A stretch of DNA of 64,000 nt from Gaiellales bacterium (GTDB taxonomy: Bacteria > Actinomycetota > Thermoleophilia > RBG-16-64-13). The stretch spans positions 1 to 64,000 of the forward strand of contig JAAYAL010000077.1 in NCBI GenBank assembly GCA_012719395.1, read 5' to 3'. The notes below the pieces were generated by a model. The model searched no databases. It was not told the origin of the DNA and saw only the letters and a list, made by a program, of their open reading frames with translations. Shown in pieces: positions 1-10,850 of the stretch (the stretch's first letter is position 1; each line of letters opens with the position of its first letter). A program made the translations under genes and the position numbers.

Positions 1-408
<408 letters not shown>

Positions 409-521
409 TATTTGCGATACGAGCGTCCGAAGATGCTCGGATCTGACTCTGAAGAGAGTTGATCGCTCTCAAAAGTGTTCGGTTGTGCGTCCTGCGAACA
501 GGCGCAACCGAAACGGGGTTT

Positions 522-538
522 GTCCTCCAATGGAGGAC
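522..538. other. Hairpin in rrn leader (GTCCTCC-AAT-GGAGGAC)
   Basis: Perfect 7-bp inverted repeat between boxA-like motif and 16S 5' end; possible processing element. Confidence 0.4.
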
Positions 539-586
539 CATAAAGATTGCAGGCAGATTGACTCTTTGTGTTCAATCCGTCACGCT

Positions 587-606
587 TGTTCAGTTTTCAA
601 AGACCA
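587..606 (-). promoter_or_regulatory. boxA-like rRNA antitermination motif
   Basis: Minus strand GGTCTTTGAAAACTGAACAA, the typical boxA-like rRNA leader sequence. Confidence 0.6.
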
Positions 607-821
607 CTGTGCTCCTGGGCACAAGCGGGTAGACTAGCACTTGGTCGCTGCCTCGTCAACCCTTCGGATGCCTCTTCCTCTGCCACGAGCTCTCTATACA
701 AATCGAGCCGCCTCGGCAACCAGCCGGGCGGCTCGCGAAGACCACAGACTCGCTGTGTCTACTCGCTGCCTCCCCTGCGGAAGCCTTGGTTGTCAGAGCA
801 TTTACGCATCCTGGACCTCTC

Positions 822-850
822 ATTATACTCGTGAGGCCCCACCTCGTCAA
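822..850 (-). promoter_or_regulatory. rrn promoter (sigma70/SigA type)
   Basis: Minus strand TTGACG-17 nt-TATAAT upstream of the 16S leader. Confidence 0.8.
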
Positions 851-950
851 CGAACCACCGGCCAACCCAACGGATCAACCCTTGCCCTGTGACGCTCGGG
901 TATTCTAGCACCTCATCCGCCGCTGACAAGGCCCCGAGCCATCCTTTTTT

Positions 951-1586
951 TCACCGACTCTCCTGCCGGGGAACGCATACCTCCGCCACCTGCAGAACCT
1001 TCTCTCTCGAGAAACCCGTTGCGTACACCCCATACCACTTGTCTCCCTCGGCCCATTGGACGAGGATACCTCCCAACACTCGGTAGACTGACGCGCGACG
1101 GCCGTCCGCCAGATCCACCCTCTCTGCCGGCAGATCCCCCATGTCCCCCTGGATGACTTGCTGGAACTCCAGCACCCCACCCTCACTCTCTACAGCGACC
1201 ACTGCCCGCGCCCGTGTACCAACCTGCGATGCCTCAGCCAGGCGGGCGTCAGCTGGCAAACATGTGGGGATGTAGACAGTGAGGCCCTTCAGCGCTTGCG
1301 CAGCGTCTTCGAACGCGCTCCGGATCTCAGGGCCCAGCGCTTCCCAGCCTTCTGTCCCGCACTCCTCTTGCGAGGCCTGCGAGTCAGAGCGGTTGGACGA
1401 GGCGACCGACGGTTCTTCTGGTGCATCCGTCGTTGCCACGGCGACGCCATGGTCATCTCCGGAGGACACCGTGAGCGGCTCTGTGCCAGTACGGGCAGCG
1501 CATCCGGCCGGAATCAGCAGAACCAGTGCCGCACACGCGCACAGACCCACCAGCAGTGCTCCCTTGCGTTCTTTGGGCCCCAACAC
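951..1586 (-). CDS. Putative lipoprotein, DUF4367-like C-terminus
   Basis: N-terminal signal peptide with lipobox-like IPAGC; C-terminal WYGVYATGFSREKVLQVAE pattern. Confidence 0.6.
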   Translation of the reverse strand: MLGPKERKGALLVGLCACAALVLLIPAGCAARTGTEPLTVSSGDDHGVAVATTDAPEEPSVASSNRSDSQASQEECGTEGWEALGPEIRSAFEDAAQALKGLTVYIPTCLPADARLAEASQVGTRARAVVAVESEGGVLEFQQVIQGDMGDLPAERVDLADGRRASVYRVLGGILVQWAEGDKWYGVYATGFSREKVLQVAEVCVPRQESR

Positions 1587-1684
1587 TCTTCACCTCGCTG
1601 CTCTCAAACGTAGCCTCTCGAGAGCAGCCTAAGAGACGCGCCTCACCCGCGCAATACAACCTTAGGTGGATTCTGGCACCGCAG

Positions 1685-2941
1685 CTAGGCCTTGATGCGA
1701 AGGAAGCGCCTCTTGCCGACTTGGATCAGGACCCCCTTCAGGGCACCCGGCTCCAACTCCTCATTGGCGTCCTTCATCACAACGTCGTCCAAACGCACTC
1801 CGCCCTGCGCTATCAGCCGCTTGGCCTCACCATTCGAACCGGCAAGCTTGAGATCCGCAAGCAGGCGAGGAAGCCAGACCTTGCCTTCTATGACCGAGGA
1901 AGCGGGGATGGCCGTCTCCGACACGTCCACCGAGCGATCCCGATCCCGGAACACGCGGTCGAAGTGGGTTCTCGCGGCGGATGCGACCTCGGTGCTGTAG
2001 TAGAGACCTGTGATGCGCTCCGCCAGGTCACGCTTGCATGCTGCAGGATGGTACTCGCCACGCTGGAGGCGGGAGGCGATGGCCTCCACCTCTCGGTGGC
2101 CCACTCCTGTCAGCAGTGTCCAATACGGCACCATGAGGTCATCCGGGATGGACATGACCTTCCCGAACATGTCGTTGGGCTCGTCATTCACCCCAATGTA
2201 GTTGCCGTAGGTCTTCGACATCTTCATAGACCCATCGGTCCCCACCAACAGAGGCACCGTCATGATGGACTGGGGATTGAGGGCGTAGGCCTCCATGACC
2301 GTGCGGCCCATCAGAAGGTTGAACTTCTGATCCGTCCCGCCCAGCTCGATGTCCGCCTTGACGGCCACGCTGTCATAGCCCTGCAACAACGGGTACATGA
2401 ACTCGAGAATTGAGATGGGCTCATTGTTGTGGTAGCGGCTGGCGAAGTCATCGCGCTCCAGCATGCGTGCCACCGTGGTCACAGAAGTCAGACGCAGCAC
2501 CTCGTCCATGCGCAGAGGCGATAGCCAATCACTGTTACGAACCAGTTCCACCTTCTCCATGTCCAGCACCTTGGCGGCCTGCTCCACGTAGGTGGTGGCA
2601 TTGGCGCTGATCTCCTCCTCGCTCAAACGCGGCCGGAGCTTGGATCGTCCCGACGGATCCCCCACTTTGGCCGTGTAGTCCCCGATGATGAGAACAGCGA
2701 TGTGGCCCATCTTCTGGAACTGGGCGAGCTTGCGCAGCACCACGGTGTGGCCCAGATGGATGTCGGGGGCCGTGGGGTCAACGCCTAGCTTGGCCCGCAA
2801 TGGGCGCTTCTGCTCCCTAGCCCAGGCCAGGCGCTGCAAGAGATCATCGGCCGGGAGAACGTCAACGCACCCGGTGATGAGATCCTGATGCTGCTCGAGG
2901 ATGTCGTCTGGGATGCCGGCCATGCCGCTGAACTGGTTCAT
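1685..2941 (-). CDS. tyrS: Tyrosyl-tRNA synthetase
   Basis: HLGHTVVLRK, KMSKTYGNYIG motif, C-terminal S4-like domain. Confidence 0.95.
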   Translation of the reverse strand: MNQFSGMAGIPDDILEQHQDLITGCVDVLPADDLLQRLAWAREQKRPLRAKLGVDPTAPDIHLGHTVVLRKLAQFQKMGHIAVLIIGDYTAKVGDPSGRSKLRPRLSEEEISANATTYVEQAAKVLDMEKVELVRNSDWLSPLRMDEVLRLTSVTTVARMLERDDFASRYHNNEPISILEFMYPLLQGYDSVAVKADIELGGTDQKFNLLMGRTVMEAYALNPQSIMTVPLLVGTDGSMKMSKTYGNYIGVNDEPNDMFGKVMSIPDDLMVPYWTLLTGVGHREVEAIASRLQRGEYHPAACKRDLAERITGLYYSTEVASAARTHFDRVFRDRDRSVDVSETAIPASSVIEGKVWLPRLLADLKLAGSNGEAKRLIAQGGVRLDDVVMKDANEELEPGALKGVLIQVGKRRFLRIKA

Positions 2942-3075
2942 GCTTGTTCCCTATTCGTGTGATGTGCCAACGAAGCATAGAAGGGACGAATCAGGCGTAC
3001 AAGACGGTGGCCTACGGCCCACCACCGGGTGACTGCGCTGCACCGCGTCGACGAACGACGGCACTCGGCGCCGGG

Positions 3076-4050
3076 TCAGGCCCGGCTCACGCGTATGAAG
3101 CCGGAGCAGGCCAGCAGGCTCACGCCGGCGCGTTCCCATTCGTCCAGTATGAGATTCATCCCCAGCGAGTCCGACGCGTGGTGACCCGCCACCACTACGT
3201 TGATGTGCGCCTCTTCGGCCACTTTGCGGCGCTCTTCATCCATATGCATGTCCACTATGGTCCCTACACCGGCCTCGGCCAGGCGCTTGACGGCGTCCTT
3301 TGGCCCAGAGGTCCCTCCCGTCATCTCCACCAGCACGCGCCCGGTGCGCCTGCCATCCTCTCCCTGGAAGAGAATGGGGCCAGCGCCGCGAATGGTGGCC
3401 TCGCGGTACTCCGGGATGGACTTGAGCATGTCCATGAGCTCGCCCAGGGTAGCATCCTCACCCAGCTGGTCACAGCGGTCCTGGATGTAGCGCTGCACGC
3501 AGTTGTCCGCCGGTGTGTGGCAGCACATGACAGAAAGACCCAACAGGCGCGCCGCATCCACCGCTTCCTCATTGTTGTAGGCGTGGAACGCACGGCGGAT
3601 CTCCTGCATCCGCTCCGCCATCACCGCTTCCCCGTAGGAGATGGGGAGACCACAGCGCCGCCACACATCCGCCTGCACGGCCATGACGTCCCCCAAGTCG
3701 GCAAGAGCGCGGCCCATAGGGTGGTGCGCCAGCACCAGGTCGATGGCCGTGCCCCGTTCACGCAAGCGGTCGGCCAGCAACATCTCCCCGACCTCCATGT
3801 CCACACCCACCAGCACCGTGGCAACTTCCAGCTCTGGATCGCCGAGCAGGATGCGGGTGTCGGCGAAAGGGTTGCTGAGGCTCTCCGCGTCGAACTCCCA
3901 CCGCCTGCGTTCCGGCAGGTCATCCCACGCCTTGCGGGTCTCCCGCAGCGCCCGTTCCACGCCCGCGGCTCCCCGAGGATCACTCTCGATGCCTCTGGCC
4001 ACGGCCATCTCATACAACTGCCGTAGTCTCACCAGGGAGGCTCCTTTCAC
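3076..4050 (-). CDS. Nif3-like (NGG1p interacting factor 3) family protein
   Basis: LVLAHHPMG, VVVAGHHASDSLGMN metal-binding motifs. Confidence 0.75.
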   Translation of the reverse strand: MKGASLVRLRQLYEMAVARGIESDPRGAAGVERALRETRKAWDDLPERRRWEFDAESLSNPFADTRILLGDPELEVATVLVGVDMEVGEMLLADRLRERGTAIDLVLAHHPMGRALADLGDVMAVQADVWRRCGLPISYGEAVMAERMQEIRRAFHAYNNEEAVDAARLLGLSVMCCHTPADNCVQRYIQDRCDQLGEDATLGELMDMLKSIPEYREATIRGAGPILFQGEDGRRTGRVLVEMTGGTSGPKDAVKRLAEAGVGTIVDMHMDEERRKVAEEAHINVVVAGHHASDSLGMNLILDEWERAGVSLLACSGFIRVSRA

Positions 4051-4157
4051 TTTGCCCAGGCCGGACGGCCCTTCACCTTTGTCTCCTCTTCTCTTCGCAG
4101 TCTAGCGCACGCACTCCCTTTGGCCTGCCCCGAGGGCGAAGTGGAGGACAGAGGCGG

Positions 4158-5612
4158 TCAGCCAAGGCCGGCCACAGCTTCCCGCAGGGCCTGTAGACGT
4201 GCTGCCGCCAGACCCAGTTGCTCCCCCACCCTCTCCGGTGCCGTGCCGCCCTGGGAGATCTTGCCAGCTACCACCCGCTCCAGGCGAACCACCTCCTGTA
4301 CCCCTTCCTCCAGCAGGGCGCTCACCGAGACCAAGTCGGAAGCGGTCAGCTCGGCGAGCGGGATGCCCCGAGCAGCGGCCGCCGCCACCAAGCGGCCGGC
4401 CACGGCATGAGCCTCACGAAAGGGCAGGCCCTTGCCGACCAGGTAGTCGGCCACATCCGTGGCCTGAGCGTACCCGCCTTCCGCGGCCTTCCGGGCCTGC
4501 ACCTCATCAAAGCTGAGGGCGGAGACCATGGCGGCGGTGGCCTCCAGGCATACATCCAGCTCCTCGCGGGACGCGAACACGTACAGCTTGTCTTCCTGCA
4601 GATCCTTGTTGTAGGCCAAGGGCAGCCCCTTCAGCAATGAGCCAAAGGCGGAGAGACGCCCTATGAACCCCGCCGCCTTTCCGCGAACCAGTTCTGCCGC
4701 ATCCGGGTTGCGCTTCTGCGGCATGATGCTGGAACCGGAGCTCCAAGCGTCCGGCATGCGGGCAAACCCGAACTCCTGGCTGCACCACAGGACCAGTTCC
4801 TCCGCCAGACGGGAGAGATTGAGTGCGCAGCAGGTGCAGGCGGCCAAGTACTCGAACGCGGCATCCCGCGATGCCACTGCATCCATAGCGTTGGGTGCCA
4901 CCCGGTCGAAAGCAAGCTCCCGCGCCACCGCCTCCCTATCCGCGGCGTAGTTCACACCAGCCAGGGCCCCTGCTCCCAGTGGCATCCACGAGCTCTCCCG
5001 CCACCGCAGAAAACGTGCCGCGTCTCTCTCCAGCATGAAGACGTAGGCCAACAGGTGGAAGGCCAGAGAGACCGGCTGCGCCCGCTGCAGGTGCGTGTAG
5101 CCGGGCAGGATCACCTGCTGAGTCCCGCGGGCACGGCGCAGCAACGCGTCCATGAGGTCCAAGACCAGGTGCAGGTGGCCCCGCACCGCTTCACGCAGGT
5201 AGAGCTGCAGATCCAGCGCCACCTGATCATTGCGGCTGCGGCCCGTGTGCACCTTCCCGCCCAGCGGGCCCACCAGCTCCGTCAGTCGCCGTTCCACCGC
5301 CATGTGGATATCCTCGTCGCGGAGATCCCAGATGAAGGAACCCGCTTCGATTTCGCCGCGCACGGCCTCCAGTCCCTCCAGCAGTCGCGAGGTCTCCTCG
5401 GGCTCCAACACACCGATCGCCCCCAGCATGCGCACGTGGGCACGGCTGCCGGCCAAGTCGTAGGGTGCCAGCTTGTAGTCGAAGGGCAACGAGGCGTTGA
5501 TGCGTTCGAAGAGGGGCGCCTGCTCGTCCTGAAAGCGCCCACCCCAGGGTTTGACATGCGGCGGCGGGGCGCTCCGCGCCTCGCCGCCGCCGCTTCCCGC
5601 CTCGCGCGTCAC
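4158..5612 (-). CDS. argH: Argininosuccinate lyase
   Basis: [12 protein letters not shown] signature, KPWGGRF N-terminus; likely GTG start at 5612 just after argG stop (ORF track start 5696 overlaps argG). Confidence 0.95.
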   Translation of the reverse strand: MTREAGSGGGEARSAPPPHVKPWGGRFQDEQAPLFERINASLPFDYKLAPYDLAGSRAHVRMLGAIGVLEPEETSRLLEGLEAVRGEIEAGSFIWDLRDEDIHMAVERRLTELVGPLGGKVHTGRSRNDQVALDLQLYLREAVRGHLHLVLDLMDALLRRARGTQQVILPGYTHLQRAQPVSLAFHLLAYVFMLERDAARFLRWRESSWMPLGAGALAGVNYAADREAVARELAFDRVAPNAMDAVASRDAAFEYLAACTCCALNLSRLAEELVLWCSQEFGFARMPDAWSSGSSIMPQKRNPDAAELVRGKAAGFIGRLSAFGSLLKGLPLAYNKDLQEDKLYVFASREELDVCLEATAAMVSALSFDEVQARKAAEGGYAQATDVADYLVGKGLPFREAHAVAGRLVAAAAARGIPLAELTASDLVSVSALLEEGVQEVVRLERVVAGKISQGGTAPERVGEQLGLAAARLQALREAVAGLG

Positions 5613-5616
5613 AGCC

Positions 5617-6819
5617 CTACAGCAGCCCTTGGGCCCGGCGTGCGGCCACTTCCATGGGCAGACCCCACAGCTGAATGAAGCCAACCGCCGACTCATGGCT
5701 GAATTCGTCGCCCGTGGCGTAGGTGGCCAGGCTCTCCACGTACAGCGAGTTGGGCGAGCGCCTGCCCACCACTGTGCAGTTGCCCTTGAAGAAGCTCAGA
5801 CGCACATCGCCGCTGACCCACTTCTGCGTTTCGTTGACGAAGGCACGCAGAGCGTCGGCCAGCGGGCTGAACCACTGCGCATCGTAGATCATGTCGGCCA
5901 TGCGCGTGTCCACGCCGCTCTTGTAGCGCAGCAGGTCGCGGGTCATGACCAAGTCTTCCAGGTCCTTGTGGGCCATGATCAGGGCCAGCGCCCCCGGGAC
6001 CTCGTAGATCTCGCGGCTCTTGATGCCGACCAAGCGGTTCTCGATCATGTCCACGCGGCCGTAGCCGTGTTTGCCGGCGATCTTGTCCATGGCGTCGATG
6101 AGCTCGACCAGCGGCATCTTCACGCCGTCCACCGCCACCGGCACGCCCATCTCAAAGGTGACCACGACTTCCTGGGGCTCGTCCGGTCCGTCTTTGGGAT
6201 TGACCGTCTCCGTGAAGGCTCCTTCCGGCACCGGAGCCCAGGCGTCCTCCAACTCACCGCATTCGATAGTGCGACCCCACAGGTTCTCGTCCACCGAATA
6301 AGGGTTCTTCTTGGTGAGCGGCACGTTGATGTTGCGAGCCGCGCAGTAGTCCAGAATCTCCTCCCGGTTCATGCCCCATTCCCGTGCAGGGCCCATCACC
6401 CGGATGGTGGGATCCAGGCAACGGAAGGAGATATCGAAACGCACCTGATCGTTCCCCTTGGCCGTACAACCATGGGCGACCACCTTGGCTCCACGCTCGT
6501 GAGCCAGGTCGATGATCTTCTTTGCGATGAGGGGGCGCGAGAGCGCCGCCACCAGCGGGTACTTGTCCTCGTACAAGGTGTTGGCCAGCAGAGCCGGCAA
6601 CACGAAGTCGCGAGCGAATTCCTCCCTGGCGTCAATAATGACGGCGTCTACCGCACCGGCCCCGAGGGCGCGCTGCTTGAGCTCGGCCAGGTTGCGGTTG
6701 CGTCCCGCGTCCACCAAGACCGCGATCACGTCGTAGCCGTACGTCTCCTTGATGTATGGCACCAAGGCCGAGGTGTCGAGCCCGCCTGAGTACGCCAAGA
6801 TGCACAGTTCACTGGCCAT
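5617..6819 (-). CDS. argG: Argininosuccinate synthase
   Basis: LAYSGGLDTS signature; SD GGAGG before ATG. Confidence 0.97.
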   Translation of the reverse strand: MASELCILAYSGGLDTSALVPYIKETYGYDVIAVLVDAGRNRNLAELKQRALGAGAVDAVIIDAREEFARDFVLPALLANTLYEDKYPLVAALSRPLIAKKIIDLAHERGAKVVAHGCTAKGNDQVRFDISFRCLDPTIRVMGPAREWGMNREEILDYCAARNINVPLTKKNPYSVDENLWGRTIECGELEDAWAPVPEGAFTETVNPKDGPDEPQEVVVTFEMGVPVAVDGVKMPLVELIDAMDKIAGKHGYGRVDMIENRLVGIKSREIYEVPGALALIMAHKDLEDLVMTRDLLRYKSGVDTRMADMIYDAQWFSPLADALRAFVNETQKWVSGDVRLSFFKGNCTVVGRRSPNSLYVESLATYATGDEFSHESAVGFIQLWGLPMEVAARRAQGLL

Positions 6820-6867
6820 GTTGCCTCCTACGTTCTAAGCCTTTCTGGCGACCGTGGCCGCCATCTG

Positions 6868-7326
6868 TCATCCCCCCAGCCTTTGCAGGTACTCGGCCAC
6901 CTGCTCCGCAGCCTTTGGGTCCGGCGTGACAATGAGCACCGTGTCGTCCCCGGCCACGCACCCGATGATGAGGTCGTGATCCAGTTGATCGATGACTCTG
7001 CCCAACCCAGGCGCCGTGCCCACCTCTGACTTCAATACCACCATGTTATGCGCTACCGCCACCACATTGGCGAACTCCCTCATCATCCGCCCCGCCGCCG
7101 CCCCTGGGTCCCGTTTCTGCTCGGTATCGGGCAGGGCATAGCGCGCGCGGCTCATGTGGTCCCGATACTTCTCCAGCCCCATCTCCCGTATGTCGCGGCT
7201 GATGGTGGCCTGCGTCACATGGCAGCCGAGGCCCCGCAGCGTGTTGACCAGTTCCAGCTGGGTACTGATCCGTTGCTGCGAAATCAGCGAACGGATGAGT
7301 TGCTGTCTGCTTCTCTTGGTCAGCAT
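6868..7326 (-). CDS. argR: Arginine repressor
   Basis: N-terminal HTH (VTQATISRDIREMGLEK), C-terminal GCVAGDDTVLIV. Confidence 0.95.
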   Translation of the reverse strand: MLTKRSRQQLIRSLISQQRISTQLELVNTLRGLGCHVTQATISRDIREMGLEKYRDHMSRARYALPDTEQKRDPGAAAGRMMREFANVVAVAHNMVVLKSEVGTAPGLGRVIDQLDHDLIIGCVAGDDTVLIVTPDPKAAEQVAEYLQRLGG

Positions 7327-7353
7327 CGCCGAGCACCTCCCTCTGCGGCCCGG

Positions 7354-8556
7354 TCAGAGTCCCAGGTATCCGCCCAGGAATTCCCCCACCCTGTCTATCT
7401 GGTCCTCCGTCACCACAAAGGAGGGGAGGAAACGCAGGGTGACGTCCGAGGTGGCATTGAGCAGGATACCCTGCTCAATGCCGGCCGCCACCACATGCTT
7501 GGCCACGGGCTCCGCCAGATCCGCGCCCACCATCAGCCCCAGCCGGCGGATATCGACCACCTTACCGGCTTCCTCCAGCCTCCGCAGCCACGACTCCAAT
7601 CGTGCGCCCAACGCCCTCACCCTGTCGAACAGGCCGTCTTCCGCCAACAGCTCCAGCACGGCCAGGGCGGCCGCCGAAACCACGGGCCCCCCCGCGAAGG
7701 TGGAGCCGTGATCCCCGGCCACCAACACCTCAGCCGCCCGGCCCCGGGCGATGCAGGCACCCATGGGAAGCCCGCCGGCCAGGCTCTTGGCCACGGTCAC
7801 GATGTCCGGGCACAGCCCGTACCGCTGGTAGGCGAAGGCCGCACCGCAACGGCCCAGACCACTCTGCACCTCATCCATGATGAAGAGCGCATCATCACGC
7901 CGGCAGAGGGTCTCCGCCGTGGCCAGGAACTCCTGTGCCAACGGCCACACGCCGGATTCACCCTGCACCGGCTCAGCGATGAGAGCGGACACCGGGCCAA
8001 CTCTGAACGCCTCCTCCAGGGCAGCCACATCGTTGCGGGGTACCAGGCGATAGTGCGGCAGCGGGAGGCCGAACGCCGCCTGCTTGGCCGGGCCACCGGT
8101 GGCCGACAGAGTGGCGATGGTCCTGCCGTGGAAGGAATTCTCCACGAACAGCACGTCCCCCCTGACGTCACTCTCCCCATTCGGTGTGGAGCGCTTGCGG
8201 GCGATCTTGAGGGCACACTCGTTGGCCTCGGCTCCGGAATTGGAGAAGAACACCCGGCCGCCGCCCACCAGCGCGGAGAGCCGCTCAGCCACCTGCGCCT
8301 GCGCAGCAGTGAGGAAGAGGTTGGAGCAGTGGATGAGGCGTCCGGCCTGCTCGCGAATGGCCGCCACCACCCGAGGATGGCAGTGGCCGAAGTTGTTGAC
8401 GGACAGACCGGTGACGAAGTCCAGATACCGCTGCCCCTGGGGGCCGATAAGCTCCGCCCCCTGGCCCGCCACCACTTCCAGCGGCAGGCGCGCATAGGTG
8501 GGAAGCACGTACTGCTGGTCCAGTGCCAGCACTTCCCGGCGCATCGTCTCATCCAC
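7354..8556 (-). CDS. argD: Acetylornithine aminotransferase
   Basis: Class III aminotransferase: FSNSGAEANE, NSFHGRT, IMDEVQSGLGR; GTG start overlaps argB stop. Confidence 0.93.
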   Translation of the reverse strand: MDETMRREVLALDQQYVLPTYARLPLEVVAGQGAELIGPQGQRYLDFVTGLSVNNFGHCHPRVVAAIREQAGRLIHCSNLFLTAAQAQVAERLSALVGGGRVFFSNSGAEANECALKIARKRSTPNGESDVRGDVLFVENSFHGRTIATLSATGGPAKQAAFGLPLPHYRLVPRNDVAALEEAFRVGPVSALIAEPVQGESGVWPLAQEFLATAETLCRRDDALFIMDEVQSGLGRCGAAFAYQRYGLCPDIVTVAKSLAGGLPMGACIARGRAAEVLVAGDHGSTFAGGPVVSAAALAVLELLAEDGLFDRVRALGARLESWLRRLEEAGKVVDIRRLGLMVGADLAEPVAKHVVAAGIEQGILLNATSDVTLRFLPSFVVTEDQIDRVGEFLGGYLGL

Positions 8557-9472
8557 GGCTCCGCCCCTTTCCCACCCGACCCGACACCCCCACCGGAGAG
8601 GGCAGCACCTTGGTACCCACGCCCGCTGCCGTGAGGATCTCCAGCAGCACGGCGTGCGGCACACGCCCGTCGATGATGTGAGCTGCCTTCACACCCTGGT
8701 CCAGGCCGGCCAGCACCGCTTCCACCTTGGGAATCATGCCCCGCGAAACCTGCCCCTCCTCCACCATGGCCTCCAGCTCCACTGCGGTGCATTCGGAAAC
8801 CAAACTGTTCTCGTCCTCCACGTCCACCAGAAGACCAGGGACGTCAGTGAGGAAGATCAGCTTCTCGGCGGCCAACGCACCGCCGATAGCAGCTGCCACG
8901 GTGTCGGCGTTGATGTTGAAGCTCTCGCCCAGCGTGCCCGTGCCCACCGAGGCCACCACCGGCACGTAGTCGGCTTCGAGCATTTCCAAGAGGGCCGTGT
9001 TGACCTGCGTCACCTCGCCCACCTGACCCAGATCCAGCAAGGATCCATCCGCGGAGCGCTTCACCAGCTTCTCCGCGATGAGCAACATGCCATCGTCGCC
9101 GCCCAGGCCCACGGCGCGAGTGCCAAAGCGATTGATAAGACTCACGATCTCCTTGTTTATCTTGCCCACCAGCACCATGCGGGCCACGTCCATGGTGGCG
9201 GCGTCCGTCACCCGTAGCCCGTCCACGAATTTCACGGGCAAATCCAACTTCTTCATGAGCCCGCTCACCTCAGCGCCCCCGCCATGCACGATGATGGGCT
9301 TGATACCGATGTAGCGCAGCAGCACGATGTCGGTGGCGAATTCCTCCTTCAGATCCGCCGAGTTCATGGCGGCGCCGCCGTATTTGATGACGACGGTCTT
9401 GCCGCTGAACTCGCGGATATAGGGCAGCGCCTCCAGCAGAGTCCCTACTCGTTTGCGATAGACCTCGCGCAT
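8549..9472 (-). CDS. argB: Acetylglutamate kinase
   Basis: VVIKYGGAAM, IIVHGGGAEV motifs. Confidence 0.96.
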   Translation of the reverse strand: MREVYRKRVGTLLEALPYIREFSGKTVVIKYGGAAMNSADLKEEFATDIVLLRYIGIKPIIVHGGGAEVSGLMKKLDLPVKFVDGLRVTDAATMDVARMVLVGKINKEIVSLINRFGTRAVGLGGDDGMLLIAEKLVKRSADGSLLDLGQVGEVTQVNTALLEMLEADYVPVVASVGTGTLGESFNINADTVAAAIGGALAAEKLIFLTDVPGLLVDVEDENSLVSECTAVELEAMVEEGQVSRGMIPKVEAVLAGLDQGVKAAHIIDGRVPHAVLLEILTAAGVGTKVLPSPVGVSGRVGKGRSRG

Positions 9473-9512
9473 TGCTTCCTCGTTCCTTATCCGGCGGACG
9501 CCAAGTGTTGCC

Positions 9513-10850
9513 TCAGGTGGTGTACTCGGCGTTCACGGTCACGTATTCATGGCCCAGATCGGAGAAGTACATCTCCTCGCGACCGCGGCCGCTGCCCAGG
9601 TGCAGCAGCAGGTCCACTTCACTCCGGGCCATCACCTCCCTGAGCATCCGTTGCGTCTCCGCCGCCAGCGGCAGCGCCCGCGCGTTCTCCACCACCCGCA
9701 GCCCGCCGATCTCCAAGTAGGTCCGCCCCAAGGACTGTCCCGCCAACTCGGCTCCCGCAGCGCTCAGGATGCGGCCCCAGTTCGGATCGCAGCCGTACAT
9801 GGCCGTCTTGACCAGCGAGGAATTGGCCACGGCCCGGGCCACGCACATGGCCTCCTCATCACGAGCCGCCCCCCGCACCCGCAGGTGCATGACTTTGGTG
9901 GCGCCTTCGCCGTCCGCCACAATCATGAGTGCCAGCCGCTGCAGGAGAGCGCGCACCGCCGCTCCCAACTGGGCGGCACCGGCCGGTGAGATATAGACCC
10001 GCGACGCACCAGTGGCCAGGAAGAACACACAGTCGTTGGTGCTCATCTGCCCGTCCACGCTGACCTTGTTGAAGGTGCGGCCCACTTCGCGGCGCAGCAT
10101 GCTGCGCGCCAGCGCGGGCGTGAGCACCGCATCCGTGGTGACGAAGCAGAGCATGGTGGCCATGCCCGGCGCAATCATCCCCGCGCCTTTGACACAGCCA
10201 CCCACGCGCACCACACCGTTATGGGTGACCACCTCCAGCGCGCAGGCCTTGGGGAAGCGATCGGTGGTCATGATGGCCTCAAGGAAGCGCCCGCCCCCGT
10301 CCGCTGTCATATCCCGCACCGCAGCCTCTATGCCTGCCTGCACCCGGTCGGCCGCAGGCAGGGTACCGATGACGCCGGTGGACGCGACACCCACCCGTTT
10401 CTCCTCCAGCCTCAGGCCGCGAGCACAGGCGGCCTGCATGGCACGGGCCACCGCCAACCCCGCCTGACCGGTGCAGGCGTTGGCCGACCCGCTGTTGGCC
10501 ACCACCGCACTCAGTTTGGAGGGCGACGTCTCGCGCTGGCTCACGATCACCGGCGCCGCCGCGAAAGCGTTGCTGGTGAAGACGGCCGCCGAGGTCACCG
10601 TATCCCACCAATCCGAACCGACACTCAGCACGGCCACATCCGGCTTCCCACTGGGCTTGAGCCCGGCGGCGGCAGCACCCGCCAGCAAACCGGCCGGGAA
10701 GGTCACGCCGGGCGAGACGCCATCCGGCTCCACCAACGTCACACCCTCCGGCAGCCGCCAGAAGAGAGAGTGCAGGGGATCCCTGACCAAGAGGTGCTCT
10801 GGGCCGCTGGGGGCTCTCCTCTGGCTTTCGGGCAGGGGAGCCGCTGTCAC
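9513..10850 (-). CDS. argJ: Bifunctional ornithine acetyltransferase/N-acetylglutamate synthase
   Basis: KGAGMIAPGMATMLCFVTTDA cleavage-site motif; GTGA overlap with argC stop. Confidence 0.95.
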   Translation of the reverse strand: MTAAPLPESQRRAPSGPEHLLVRDPLHSLFWRLPEGVTLVEPDGVSPGVTFPAGLLAGAAAAGLKPSGKPDVAVLSVGSDWWDTVTSAAVFTSNAFAAAPVIVSQRETSPSKLSAVVANSGSANACTGQAGLAVARAMQAACARGLRLEEKRVGVASTGVIGTLPAADRVQAGIEAAVRDMTADGGGRFLEAIMTTDRFPKACALEVVTHNGVVRVGGCVKGAGMIAPGMATMLCFVTTDAVLTPALARSMLRREVGRTFNKVSVDGQMSTNDCVFFLATGASRVYISPAGAAQLGAAVRALLQRLALMIVADGEGATKVMHLRVRGAARDEEAMCVARAVANSSLVKTAMYGCDPNWGRILSAAGAELAGQSLGRTYLEIGGLRVVENARALPLAAETQRMLREVMARSEVDLLLHLGSGRGREEMYFSDLGHEYVTVNAEYTT

